From NCBI RefSeq assembly GCF_041260155.1, contig NC_091931.1, positions 31,895,041-31,959,040 of the forward strand: DNA of 64,000 bases, written 5' to 3'. Positions 33,605 to 46,349 of the stretch are shown here, one piece after another (position 1 is the first letter of the stretch; the number at the start of each line of letters is the position of its first letter). Both the position numbers and the translations under genes were made by a program. The stretch comes from Ptychodera flava. Lineage: Eukaryota; Hemichordata; Enteropneusta; Ptychoderidae. Under the pieces are notes generated by a model that ran no database searches, was not told the DNA's origin, and was given only the letters and a program-made list of their open reading frames with translations.

Positions 33605-36129
33605 CAGATACAGAGATATGAGACACTTGATCATGAGACTAAATAATTATCAAGTGATGTTAAGATTTGATTGTAGATGTGTGGACGTGCAAGCACTTTT
33701 AAGAATTCAATAAAATCTTTAATTTGGTAAAGATTGAGTAATTTTTATTATGATAATGTGTAGCTCATGCTGAAAGAGTGGAATGCATGGTCATGTTGGA
33801 GAATGGGTTATGACTTCCAAAAAAAAATATTCATTCGATTCAGTAGTTTTTAAAGACTCTAGTCTATTGTCCTTATTACAGAATGTGAAGCCATATTTTC
33901 AATTAATTCTTGGCTGTGAAATCACACGACTATTCAACTTTGTATATATGGGGTAATTATGCAGGTGGGCCCCAAGTAGTGTTAATTGACAATTATCTGT
34001 TATGATAGTCTAATATTTGACATTCATTCACTTGACCGGGCTCCATGCAATTGAAATTGTCTATTTTTGTTCAAATAAATCATTCACAGTATATTTTCTT
34101 ACTCTATCTATAATGAATATAATGATGAGTACAAAGTGGTCTTGATCCAGTCTCACGTGTGGTTCTGAAATGGTCCAAATGGTTATCTCAATCTAGACAT
34201 TCACACATGCCATGACGACCACCATAAGCGAAAGGCCAAACCAAAAAACAGCACTTTACTTCCACATTCTTACAAACTAAGTACATCATGCACATTTGCT
34301 AGTATTTATGATGACAACAAATATTTCAGAGGTGTACCAAAAAAATTTTTGCGAACACCTCGAAATCCAAGATGGCGTCCAAAATAGCCGCCAATTTGAC
34401 TAAAATAATTTTTTTTAAATATAACATTTCCATGAAATCTTCAAATAGGACTTGATTGGTGTCATATTAAGAACAATAAAATTATCTACGTGAAGACACC
34501 AAATTAATTAATTTTAGGATGATTTACATAAGAATTTTGAGCAAAATCTTTTGGCATTCTTTGCTAAAAATTAGATTACTTCATCTACATATTTCTACAT
34601 ATATCAAATTTTATACTCATTAGTGGATAATCATTATAATTTTCTAGGACTTTGGCCATATATAATATTTTTTTGTTCATAATTGTCAGGTGTATAGCAT
34701 TTAAATAAAACACAGCGTTTAAAAGTCAACGATGTGTAATCACAAAAAGTGCTTCCAAAAGAGCCGCCATTTCAGTCGACTATCATTAGGTATTTTGCAG
34801 ATAACGGATTAGATGCGGATTAGAATAGCATATGTTTGGTTTCATATTCAAGACAATTAAAGTATCTACACGATACTAAAGTTGATTTGTTTTCAGATGA
34901 TTTACATAAGAATTTTAAAAATGGCAGGGGGTGCATTTTTTTACATAAAAATACATCTCAATGCCTGTTTGCATACATTTTCACATATAATGTATGAACA
35001 GTATATACTAGACCGACTAGCTATCTTGACATTGATATTATAGTTAATACTATCGTGGAGATGTTTCTTTATTAACCAACTCGGTATTGAGAATTTTGTT
35101 GAAAACTTTCTCTATAATTTGTAGAAATAATATACTAGAAATAAACAACTATTTACTTTGAAATGAAGTAAAGTTTACCATCTGTTGTTCTGGGATCGCC
35201 TGCACCGATTGCACTTCCAACAAATGTGGGTAAAGGAAAATGAACTAAAATGCAGAGGACTTTCCACTTGCCCAAAGAAATGTAAGAGTACAGTTGGCCT
35301 ATCAACACATACTCTGGTAACCGGTGGGGGTGGGTTAACTCCCATAGACGGCTTTACGGTGAGGGTCCGGTTATGATGCTGATTGGTATCTGAAAGGGTA
35401 TAGACCTTGGTTTGATAAAGGGTCGGGAATTGAAATGGACGAATCAAACAGAAGACCAATTGCATATTACACACTTTATAAAGGGTTTCGAAAAACAGAA
35501 CCCTCAATCGTACAGAAATTGTCTTTGCATGACACCCAAGTAGAGTTTTGACGATATTTTACTACGATTGGCCCATTAATAGCCAAAAACAACACGCTCC
35601 TGCGAATGGCAATATTTAAGAAGCATGCATGGAGAGATTGGCACCGGTGATAACTTTGCGTGTCACATGAAAGAAAAGAGATGATTTGATTGGTCCAAAG
35701 TTAGGTCACCGGTGGTAAAAAATCGCAAGGCGTAGCACTGTAGGTGATTGACCGGCGATCGAAAACGTGCGCCCGAGAAATATCAAAACGTTTTCATCCC
35801 TGCGATTCGACCGACGGTCGAGTGCGCCGGCAAAAAATCACTTTCAAACCATGTAGCACACTAGCCGACAGTCACCTGAAATGTGCGCCCATCGGTCAAA
35901 TCGTCTGAAGTGTGCGCCATGCATAATTATATTACAAATAACATGCATGACTAAGTATAAAATTCTAATTTTCTAATTACATCGGGAGGGTAAGAGAAAG
36001 GGTATCCCCGTATGAATACCAGTCGAATTACCCCCTCCACTCACAGGGTTGATGAATATCCTCCGAGGATGAGGCTGAGTACTCAGAGGCTCAATAAGAT
36101 TCAGATTCAACCCCAAACACAAATGATTA
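33605..36129. other. Transposon interior without recognisable genes
   Basis: AT-rich sequence. About 34,370-34,950 contains two related stretches with CCAAGATGGCGTCC and AAGAGCCGCCATTT, probably a diverged repeat. No open frame has support. Confidence 0.5.
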
Positions 36130-36438
36130 TGCGGCAATGTAAACCCCCACCCCACCCCGGGGCATAGTGGGGGTTTTGGAAATTGGTCTTGTCAAATTTG
36201 TCAAATGCTCCACCCCCTGGGGCAAGACATTCTGGAAAATCCCCACCTAAAACAAATAAATCCCCCACATTTTCCCGACCTCAAGGTGTGGGGCATTTCA
36301 CGTCCGTGAAAATGACTAGTTGGGTCGAAAAGAAGCCATTGCCCCACCCTTCGGGCATAGTTTCATGGCAAAGACAGTCTAACCCCCCACATTTTTCCCG
36401 TATCGGGGTGGGGGTGGGGCTTTACATTGACTGCCGCA
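36130..36438. mobile_element. 309-bp MITE, TTA target duplication (Harbinger-like)
   Basis: Terminal inverted repeats TGCGGCAATGTAAA / TTTACATTGACTGCCGCA, each flanked by TTA (36,127-36,129 and 36,439-36,441). TTA/TAA duplications are typical of PIF/Harbinger elements. The body is rich in CCCCAC/GTGGGG. Confidence 0.8.
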
Positions 36439-36502
36439 TTACATCTAAGTATTGCTTAAGTCTGTATCTCGATCGTATCAAGTACTTTAAAATTAAATGT
36501 TC

Positions 36503-37568
36503 GGCTGCATTCACAAATTACGGGTAGGGGAGGGGGATCATGGGGGTGGGGGAATTTGAAAGTTTATGGGGTTGTAGAGAGGGGATTTGTAGGGATTGCA
36601 CTGGGTAGGTGGTGGGTTTTAAAAGTATTTTGTTCATTATTAAGTCAAGTGGAAGTATAACTAATGTTGATCATCATCTGCACAGAAACATTTGGACTGA
36701 ATGACATAGTTTTGGTAGGTGATAGCGTCAAAGAATGCACAGAATGGCATAAAAATTAGGTCAATTTTGAAAAAATTTCCACCCCAGGGAGGGGACCCAC
36801 TCCCTTACCTTCGCAATAACACCCTGGCCGGCAATTACTTGAACCCAGCCGCCTATGCTGAAAAATTGTAAACACCCTGGTTTTATACTGATCTTTAAAG
36901 AACAGGCAAAAGTTACTAAAAACAAGCTGTAAATGATGTAATCACCCTTACAAGAAATAGCAGAGAAAACAAAACCATGACTGAGACAATATAAACTGAA
37001 TATCTTTAAAAAGAGGAATGACTGTCGTACTTTCTAATATGAAGATGTCTAATAAACAATATAGAAACCGATGGAGGACTGTAAAATGAAAATACGTTTA
37101 AAAGTGTCTGATAAACATTGCACCATGTTAGGGACTTTTGAAAATTTCCATTAAAAATGAGTAAAGCCTTATAGCATGCAAAGATGTAAAATCTGACAGA
37201 TGTCTTGGACTGCACACGGTTACTTTCTAGTAACCGTGGACTTCAGTTGTTTTTTTCACAAGTTAAAACTAGAAAACTCTCTGATTGATTTAGAAGTGTC
37301 ATATAACAAACAATAAATCATAAACTGTATAAATAACTCTGTAGAAAACAACAATAAAATATGTAATATAATACTAGTGGTATACACAAGATCAGGCTAG
37401 AGAGCAGTAACATGGGAGACTGAAAGGGGGGGGGGGTAGGATTTGAAAATTTCTTCTAGTATAGAAGGTGGGATTTGAAAGTATTTTGAGGGTACTGATG
37501 GGGGATTTCAAAGAAATTATGTTTTTTATCGCAATTCCTCCACCCCCGCCCATTATTTGTGAATAGCC
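36503..37568. mobile_element. Inverted-repeat element with G-rich ends
   Basis: GGCTGCATTCACAAATTACGGG at the left faces ATTATTTGTGAATAGCC at the right, each next to a G-rich (or C-rich) zone with AATTTGAAAGT-like stretches. About 1.07 kb. Related to the fragment at about 17,186. No clear target duplication. Confidence 0.55.
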
Positions 37569-38293
37569 TTATGTATCCAAATACACCATGTGTCACTGAT
37601 TATAATGCACTTCCTGACCCCAAATGTACATAAAACCACTTTTACCTTTTTGTGGTGTATAATTTGTTCATCAGGAAAAAAAATTAACGTGCTTAATGAC
37701 ATCAAACATATGTTGATTAGAGGTAGCAATCCCGGGTAGCAATCAAGATTAAGGTAAGTATTAAAAGTGTGGTTTCACAGTAGAAAATGGTAGCCATTTT
37801 TGGTGTATCTTGCCTTACAAGATCTCTACAACTATTTTAATTAGATAAACATTTCAACAACGTTATTATAGGATTGCATTTATACAGAAATGTAAAAACA
37901 ACACTTTTTGTTATGTAGACTAGACACCCATGACTTTTATCCGCTGTGACTTTTTACCAAAAACATGCTATGCTCCTGGCATTTATGCGGAAAATGCATA
38001 TTAGGTCTGGGCAATTCCTAGACCTAATTATGACTAAGAATTTTGATATATGCACAAATATATAAATGGTGTAAGCATATTAATCAGCAAAAATGTAACA
38101 AACAACACATTTTTGACTCATAATTGTTATTATGGTGAAGTCATATTTAGACCCGTCAATTAATATTGGTGTCAACATTAATTTAATTATCTTTAATATG
38201 ACACTAAACTAACGCTATTTTTATCTTTAAATGCAAACATAATCCACAAAAATCTAATGATCACAAAATACTAGTGCATAGTTTCTGCAGTAA

Positions 38294-39706
38294 GGTGCGG
38301 AATTGTGTTTTATCGTTTTTAGAAAGTTTAGCTACAAGTTTAGAAAGCTAAATTAGCTGTAGCTAAATAGTTCTAAACTATCTAAGTTTAAGGATAATTA
38401 TCACTACGATAATTATCGCTTTCTAAATATCGTTCTAAACTTTCTAAATTAGCTGGAGTTTAGAAAGTTACTCCCGACTAGAAATTTCCTGTCTACGATA
38501 TATCGAATATTTATCGCTTTCTAAATATCGTTCTAAATTTATAAATTAGCCGAAGTTTAGAAAGCCGCCCCCCTCCGACTAAAATTTTCTGCCGACAATG
38601 TATCTGATATTTACGATAATTATCGTCTTCTAATTATCGTTCTAAACTTTCTAAATTAGCCGAAGTTTAGAAAGCCACCCCAGACGAAAATTTTCTGCGA
38701 CGATATATCGGATATTCTAAATTCCGACTAAATCCTGATTCAAGATCTTTAGAAAAGATGGTCCCTGATCGAAATCTTGTACAGCTGTAATTTCATTCTC
38801 TTTGAAATTGATATTAATTTCCTGGTCTTACCATAGTAGTCCTACGACCATTTAAAGTGCGGTAATTATCAAAAGTACCCGATATATCGTTGGTAGAAAA
38901 ATGTACTTAGGACACTTTCTAAACTCCCGCTAATTTAGAAAGTTTAGAACGATATTTAGAAAGCGATAATTACCGTGAATATCCTATATATCGTCGGCAG
39001 AAAACTTTAGTCTGGAGCGACTTTCTAAACTGCGGCTAGTTCAGAAAGTTTAGAACGATATTTAGAAAGCGATAATTATCGTAAATATCCGATATATCGT
39101 CGGCATAAAACTTTAGTCTGGAGCGACTTTCTAAACTGCGCTAATTTAGAAAGTTTACAACGATATTTAGAAAACGATAATTATCGTAAATATCTGATAT
39201 ATCGTCGGCAGAAAATTTAAGTTAGGGGTTGGCTTTCTAAACTTCGGTTAATTTAGAAAGTTTAGAACGATATTTAGAAAGTGATAATTATCGTAAATAT
39301 CCCATATATCGTCGGCAGAACATTTTAGTTTGGGGTGACTTTCTAAACTGTGGCTAATTTAGAAAGTTTAGAACTATATTTAGAAAGTGATAATTATCGT
39401 AAATATCCGATATATCGTCGGTAGAAAATTTTAGTTTGGGTGGCTTTCTAAACTGTGGGTAATTTAGAAAGTTTAGAACGATATTTAGAAAGTGATAATT
39501 ATCGTAAATATCCGATATATCGTCGGCAGAAAATTTTAGTTTGGGGTGACTTTCTAAACTGTGGCTAATTTAGAAAGTTTAGAACGATATTTAGAAAGTG
39601 ATAATTATCGTGAATACAGCCGTGTTTATCATTATTAGCTAATTAGCTGCCATAGACAAAACATGTACTTTAGAAATGCCCTTTCAATAAGACACAATTC
39701 CGCACC
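38294..39706. mobile_element. 1.41-kb Harbinger-like MITE filled with inverted satellite arrays
   Basis: Ends GGTGCGGAATTGTG and CACAATTCCGCACC are inverted, with TAA on both sides (38,291-38,293 and 39,707-39,709). Inside, a unit of about 100 bases (TTTAGAACGATATTTAGAAAG, GATAATTATCGT, GATATATCGTCGGCAGAAAA) is repeated: about three copies in one orientation (38,330-38,720) and about seven in the other (38,900-39,615). The array as a whole can fold back. Confidence 0.85.
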
Positions 39707-39709
39707 TAA

Positions 39710-40999
39710 CTCCCCGTCTGTACAAATTTGTTACGCAATGGTAAAACTAGTCACTTGGACTATCCTTGTTTGTGTATGTACTCTGATCTTATCAGGTGGA
39801 AGTCGCCCCTAGAGGGCGCAGTCTAAGGCCAGGACCCTAGGCCATCCAGAAATACTGCAAACAAATCATATACAGGACGTTGTGATGCTAAAACAGCAAC
39901 AAGGAATAACTAGTTTTCCGTACATCAATGCTGATTAAACCAAGGCAGAGATGTCACCATGTTTTGAAAATATTTGCATAAATCCAATGTCAAACCTAAA
40001 AGAAAGCATGCAAAGTACTGGATAAAATTAATGCATTTTGATAAACCAAATATCACAGCCATGAGTTATAGCTAGGCTCACCAGACAAATCTTTTATATT
40101 GGCAATGGATGATCTAGTTAAATTCTCTCAAATCTAGCATTTTGGCATAGGCGAAGGAGTCATGAATTTCAATCCTAATAAGTAAATTTGGAAAAGGGTA
40201 CTATGTTATGTGTTATTTCTTTAAATACTACCTGTTGTTTTACCCCCATCAGTGCTTGACCCTAGAAAGCTTATTGCCACTACCAATCAGGTCTGCTTTG
40301 TTTCCACTAGTCCAGCTAACAGTACACACAGAAGTACATGTGTAATACATTTCGTAAACAATCACATCAAGCTCATTAGTACAGTGCATACTAATGAGCT
40401 TGGTGTGATTGTGATGTGATGTGATGTGATGTGATGTATGTATGTTTGGTCCATTAACATAATCACCACGTGACAACCAACCCGATATTAGACCTTATTG
40501 CACTAGGTTTTAATCACAACAGAAGAAATGGTTTTCTTTGTCATTTTTTTAGCTTAAATTGTAATACATGTATGGTTTATCAACCACAACTTTATTCTAT
40601 AAAATGATATTTCAAAGTTATGACACGATTATGAAGCGATCATTATTGACATGTTAAGTAACCATACTCTTTATTGTAAGTATCATTTCAATGAAGAGTT
40701 TACAAGAGAAAAAATGAAAGCTACAGTGAATATAAAGTTCATGACCCCAAATGTAACCAGGAAAACTTAATATTCTTGACATGCTCTGGTGTATTAAATT
40801 ACTGTTCTTGTCCATGTAAAATGTCAACTTTGCCAACTTGTACCAGTCATGAATGGTTTGAGCTCATTTCATGCTTTCTTTGTTCAATAGTCGAATATAT
40901 ATACATATATACTGATTAGAAATATAATGAGGCAAGGAGAACCTTCTCAAATGTTCATCTCGTTCATTATTTTGTGTACAGCCATAATCCATCATTTTT
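39710..40999. other. Transposon interior and 3' flank of the integrase gene
   Basis: No gene seen. A perfect hairpin (40,360-40,381 with 40,389-40,410) is followed by GATGT repeats to about 40,438. On the minus strand an AATAAA at 40,670-40,675 lies about 325 bases past the integrase stop and could be its polyadenylation signal. Confidence 0.5.
40360..40438. repeat. Short hairpin plus GATGT tandem repeat
   Basis: AATCACATCAAGCTCATTAGTA faces its inverse TACTAATGAGCTTGGTGTGATT with one mismatch across a seven-base loop, followed by about five GATGT units. Confidence 0.85.
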
Positions 41000-42700
41000 T
41001 CAGGCTAAGTCCCTGGTAATATCTATAAATGTTAAAACTGCATGCTCAAAAGGTGCATTATCTCCATTTGCCAGTCTGCTAAATATGTCTTCAAATGTCA
41101 TATTGACTTGACGAAATCGCTGTTCTCGTTCTTTCACTTTATCTTCACTTGTAGACAGTGGATCGACACCAAAATAACTGTAACGGGTGAGATTCCCACC
41201 TGATTGCTCATATAATTGAATGGCTTCATCAACAGTGGGAACAACATTGGCTGGTACGTTTGATACACGATTACCTGTACCTGCAAGATTTTCAGGAATT
41301 CTTGACTGCCATCCTAAAATAAAAATAAACACAATAATGTAAGTATATCTATTACATGTAAATAAATTTTGTAATATTTGAAATTCAATATAAATGAATG
41401 AAACGAAATTTAATTTTGTATGAATGAATGAATGAATATTTGCATGAAATTGAACTTTGAAATTTGTAATAAATTTGTATTTAACATATTTTGAAATTTA
41501 TAAATAAATTTTGTAATATTTGAAATTGAATATGAATGAACTTTTGAACTTTTGTATGAATTGAATTTTGCAATGAATGAAATGAAATTTTCAATATTCT
41601 TATAATAGTCACTCTGAGTCCTATTAATAGAGAAACAGAACAATGAGATCATAATTAAACCAGCACATCTTGACACTGATAAAAATGTAATACATAGGGG
41701 TATACATAGGCAAACATATCCACTCACAAAAGTAGCAATTGTCCAACCATGTTTTTTTCCATACATACATACCCATACATACATACATACATACATACAG
41801 ACAGACATACATACATATATACACACACACATACATACCATACGTGAATACATAAATACACACACACATACATACATTCATTAATACACACACATCCATC
41901 ATACATTAATATACACACATCCATACATACATTAATACACACACATACATACATACATGCATGTATGCATACATACATACACACACATACATACATACAC
42001 ACATACATACATACATACATACATACATACATACATACATACATACACATACATACATACATACATATACACACACACATACACACACACATACATACAT
42101 ACATACATACATACATACATACATACATACATACATACATACATACATACATACATACATACATACATACATACATACAACAAACTCAATATCAATCCAG
42201 ATACTGTTGCAGTTAATGACAAAGAAAAATTGATTACTATTCTCAGGTCAAGAAATAAAGAAACCGTAATAGAAACAAGCAAATCATAATGCATTTAAAA
42301 TAAGGGAACACATTGTAACCACAAAATAACTAGTCCTGCTGTACTACTGCTGCCTCGTGATAAATGTTTATATATGAACCCTCATTTTGTCTTATGCTGT
42401 GTGTATGTATTTTCATATCGTATATGTCTGTATTAATGTAGTTTTGTTTTGTTTTGCATACACTTTATTGTACTCCAAGCCGATGATCTTACTTTCGAAT
42501 AAGGCTACAATAAAGTTATTAAAATGTAAAAAAATGTACATACATATACATACATAAATACACACACATACATACATACATACATTATCATACATACATA
42601 CATACATACATACATACATACACATACATACATGCATACATACATACATACATATATATATACACACATACATATACATAGACAGACAGACATACACACA

Positions 42701-42734
<34 letters not shown>

Positions 42735-43671
42735 CATTAATTAATTAATTAATTAATTAATTAATTAATTAATTAATAAAAAAGTGCATACCTTCAAGAG
42801 GGTGATGGTTCCAAGCAGCGACCATGCGCTTCATTCCAACGTCAGCAACAGCACATGATATAAATGACACACAGAATTTATGAGTATCATCCATCATATT
42901 AACCATAGACCCTAACTCAATAAGAGCTCCTTGATTACGTAGTTGAAGCGTTGATTTACTTCAGGCCACTTTCTTTCAGCGGGTAGGTTGTTCGCTGATC
43001 GGCTTTGTATATATGGTGGGCAAATTTTGTTCGTCCTGTACTGTTTTAAATACGATTGGATGAACAAAACTAAGCAAAACTCTCGCCCCATATCCACTCG
43101 AACCATATCCCATAGTCCTTCTTTTAACATTAGATCTCTATAGGCGTTGTATATTATAATAGGGTTTTTCACTGGCATTGTTACATGTGCGACAATTTTC
43201 CGGCTATAACCATCGGAAAACAGAACGTGGGTAACTCCAAAATACACCAACTTTTCGTTTTGGTCGACATGAAGTTTGTGTCCATGATACGGGGAAAATA
43301 GGGTACTGGGTTAACTGTCTCACTGTATCATTTCGTCGTCGGTTGTGGTAGGTTGGGTTGACACGCTTCAGACTCTCTTGAATTCTGTATCTTCCTTCAC
43401 GTATACCTCTTGCACGAAGGAGGCCGGACATAGTTTTCCTTCCATACGATGGCCCAACTTCAGATACAGCCTTGGAAACTTCCGCATCCAATTCGTCGCG
43501 CGTACGACGATGTATGTTGTACTTGTCGCAAAATCGTCGCACACTCCTTTCCGAAACGCCATAATTGCTTCCATATCTTGATTGTAATAAAACACTTATA
43601 TCGCGGTGACTCTTTCCAGACTTGAGTAGAGACCTGGTCTCATCCACTGAAATTAGTTTTTCCATCTCCAT
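41000..43671 (-). CDS. IS3/retroviral-type integrase (transposase) of the giant transposon, two exons
   Basis: Exon 1 is 43,671-42,792 and exon 2 is 41,313-41,000, joined through GAAG/GTATGC and TTTTAG/GA in matching phase, giving HHPLEG-WQSRIPE. The order is an N-terminal helix-turn-helix region (DISVLLQSRYGSNYGVSERSVRRF), then RKTMSGLL, then a DDE core: D in HVDQNE, D in RVDMGRE, E in ERKWPEVN, with about 38 residues between the last two. A short C-terminal exon follows. I recognise the family as the integrase-core proteins found in many fish, molluscs and echinoderms. It would cut and join the element's ends in the nucleus. The start lies about ten bases inside the right terminal repeat. 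Exon 1 is not a single uninterrupted frame in this copy. The intron holds large CATA arrays. Confidence 0.85.
41755..42180. repeat. (CATA)n microsatellite array in the integrase intron
   Basis: About 420 bases dominated by CATA units with CACA interruptions. The many open frames on both strands rich in YVCM or THTY are repeat artefacts. Confidence 0.97.
42535..42777. repeat. (CATA)n and (ATTA)n microsatellites
   Basis: A second CATA array runs to about 42,730, followed by an ATTA run of about 40 bases at 42,736-42,777, close to the integrase splice donor. Confidence 0.97.
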
Positions 43672-43681
43672 GATTATGAAC

Positions 43682-44718
43682 CTTCACTATGCAGTACTAG
43701 TTTCCGCGCCGTCGGGTAGCCTCACCGAACCGTCCACAAGCTTAACTTGGTGGAAAATAGTGCTGTCGACGATCAACAGACTTGGTTCAGTACTTAGCCC
43801 CGCCTTAAAAATGACTTTTGTCCAATCAGATTAGAGTTTTAAAATTTGTCGTGGCAATGCTTCTTGTAAGCGCCTATCTCATGACCAATGATGAACCAAA
43901 GGAAAGATTCGTAAATTTAAAACACAGTCACAAAGTTATGCCGACACATAATGGATTTGAAAGCGGTAAGGCTTTGAGGCTACCCGACGGCGCGGCAAAT
44001 ACAGAATTTCGAACAGTGTTGCAAAATGAAGACTTTTTAGACAAGCTTTGATGTTGTCTGCAATGAAATCTGGTGTTGCAAAAGAAACGACATCAGTTGC
44101 TCTGATATAACTGTCCAGCAAACCAAATGAATCAGACTGATGGGCGGAAAAACGTGCAGATTCGTGCAATTTATTTATTTGCGATCGTTATGAGATCCCA
44201 CCAGAAAAAAAATATCCCTCCAAAAATGATCTAAATAGAATCTTTGCATAAAATCATGGGACGGTGACGCAAGTTATAATTAATATCCCGCCAATAATGT
44301 TAATTTAACGCGTACAGTGAGCACCGCCTTCAGTTTGCACCTTCAGACTCTAGAGGGCAGACTAACTTATTGCTTATGCATTATGAACTTCGAAGAAGGC
44401 ATAAACTCGGTAGGTCTCTGGTAGCTTTTGGAATATGGAGTATGCTAGTTTTTAAGAGGGTTGGACGCATTTCGTCATTCTGAAAGGGTCTATAGACATA
44501 TGATAGTTAGATTGGACAATTTACTTATGGAAGATGTAAAAAGTAAGACATTTTACATGTCATTTCCTTCTTTTTCATATCACACTCTAGAGAATGGGTC
44601 CGTTTTGCATATGAATTATTGGAAAGACTATAAAGCAAGAAGATATAAAGGATTTTGAAGTACTTTATATATGGGTATAATTTGTCTCACTTAGACTGGC
44701 CGCAATTTGTCACGGATT
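43682..44718 (-). repeat. Right terminal inverted repeat and promoter of the giant transposon
   Basis: Reverse complement of the left repeat, with the same 20-base inverted repeat pair (about 43,706-43,724 and 43,974-43,993), GC box (43,797-43,804) and CCAAT box (43,822-43,826). The integrase ATG at 43,671 is only about ten bases inside it. Confidence 0.88.
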
Positions 44719-44724
44719 ATAAGT
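44719..44724. repeat. Right target-site duplication ATAAGT
   Basis: A perfect match to 23,345-23,350, directly abutting the outer end of the right terminal inverted repeat. Confidence 0.88.
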
Positions 44725-45715
44725 CTTACTTTTGCAGTCTTTTTTCCGTACGATAATCCCGACAATACGTGTTACTGTTAGACGAGGTGGCCATTTTATG
44801 ATAAGTTTCAATACTGCACAGCTACATAGCGTCACTATCGTGTGATCGAGGTACAGCGTTGTTGAACGGGATACAGAAACTCTGCAGAGGGAGAAACGAT
44901 CGTTGACATGAACAGTCAATGTACTTCAGCACGTAGTCCGCAGATAGCGGATCGAGAAAATAAACGTGTCCCAGTAAATAACGGAATATTTATGTACATT
45001 AACTCGATATTAATCAAATTTCCAGCTCATCGCAAAAAAATGTATTGCAAAGATTAATTTGTCACTGACAAATACTGCACTGTATGGAAAAAACAGTCTG
45101 TAGAATAGTTCAACTTCAAGTGGTATTACCCGAGACAAACACTTGTGTTGTCAATTTTGATTTCATTTCATAAACTTCATACTTCATCGAGTATCGTGTA
45201 TTTCAGCCTTTGTGAAGCCATTTTATTGATATTTTCAATTTTTGTCTTGGCTTTGTTGTTGAACATGTTGAATCGTCTCCGTGGACATGTAGGCAAAAGT
45301 GTGACGGGGTCGAAGTGACTTGGGTACCTGGGGCCGACCAAAACCAGTGTGAATTACTGGGGTCAAAGCGGACAGCGGCCGGGATGACGTGTTCCCCAAG
45401 CGAGCTACCTTCAGAAGTCTGTTTCATCGCAAAAAACGTCAACTTTTAAAACCCGTCATTTATTTACTGATGTTATTCTCAGCATCACAAACATATACGC
45501 CTCTGCTATGTATAAATAGTTATATTTGAGCGCCCCGTAAATGGGATCCTCGTTTTTTGCGAACCCGGAAGTGTGTCTTGCTCAATGCATTTCCTACCCA
45601 TTGCGAGGGAAACTGCCCACGTTCCCATGCTCCCATGCACCCTTTTTCAATGCCAGTGCAACGCCATCTGTGCAAAATTTGTGGTGGTATGCTCCCGTGT
45701 GATGGAAAACCTCTC
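44725..45715. other. Unique-looking interval right of the giant transposon
   Basis: No gene, repeat or RNA recognised. It is the flank that would join 23,344 in an empty site. Confidence 0.5.
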
Positions 45716-45936
45716 TTAGGGACTGGTCAGTTTCTTCGGCCTGGGGGGGGGGGGCGGTGGATTATTTTTTTGCCGCGTCAAAGGGGGGGGGCGGTGGATT
45801 ATTTTTTGCCGACGTCAAAAAGTGGCTGACCCCCCCTATTCCAAATTTTGAAAACAGGGTGACCCCCCCTATTCCAAATTTCAAAAACAGGGTGACCCCC
45901 CCGGCGCCGACATAGGTAAAACAAAAGGTGGACATA

Positions 45937-45940
<4 letters not shown>

Positions 45941-46020
<80 letters not shown>

Positions 46021-46028
46021 TATATATA
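45941..46028. repeat. (TA)n microsatellite
   Basis: An almost pure TA run of about 85 bases inside the composite MITE. Confidence 0.97.
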
Positions 46029-46135
46029 AATTATATTTTACATTTTACATATATTCATATTTTAAATAGTCATTCTATGTTTTAATGAAATTGTTGACAT
46101 GTCAGTTGTAAGATAGGAATTTCAAAGTGTCAGTC

Positions 46136-46227
46136 TTAACCCTTTCACCACCATGGTTTTTCCCAAATCCATTGTTTTCTATGGTAAAGTTGGACCTGTA
46201 TACAGGGAACTAGGGTGAAAGGGTTAA
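46136..46227. mobile_element. ~90-bp TTAA MITE nested in the composite MITE
   Basis: TTAACCCTTTCACC at the left and GGTGAAAGGGTTAA at the right enclose about 64 bases. TTAA at both edges fits a piggyBac-type target. Confidence 0.75.
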
Positions 46228-46349
46228 GTTTGAATATAGTACATTTTGAATGAGCTGTATTTTGAATGAGCTGTGAATGTATTTCACACTTTCTATGCTT
46301 AACCAGATGTCCTGAACTGTTGTACAGAAATGGATGACAATCATTAATA

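Larger units (their letters stand above)
23351..44718. mobile_element. Giant ~21.4-kb DNA transposon with ~1-kb TIRs, RING-finger and integrase genes
   Basis: The sequence beginning AATCCGTGACAAATTGCGG at 23,351 recurs in reverse complement ending at 44,718, and the match runs for about 1.04 kb on each side. ATAAGT flanks both outer ends exactly (23,345-23,350 and 44,719-44,724), a 6-bp target-site duplication. Two spliced genes start just inside the repeats and point inward: a RING-finger protein and an integrase with a D, D, E core. The integrase is of IS3/retroviral type. 6-bp duplications also occur in Polintons, but I see no DNA polymerase B, packaging ATPase, protease or capsid gene, and the ends are not AG...CT. 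From memory it could belong to the eukaryotic IS3-like (IS3EU) group. The long interior is stuffed with nested repeats. Confidence 0.9.

Noticed and set aside
41724-42294. Long open frames on both strands rich in MYVC or YIHT repeats
   Set aside because: They are translations of the CATA microsatellite in the integrase intron, open in several frames at once.
23351-44718. Assignment of the giant transposon to Polintons/Mavericks
   Set aside because: Integrase, long inverted repeats and 6-bp duplications fit, but no DNA polymerase B, packaging ATPase, protease or capsid region is visible and the ends do not begin AG.
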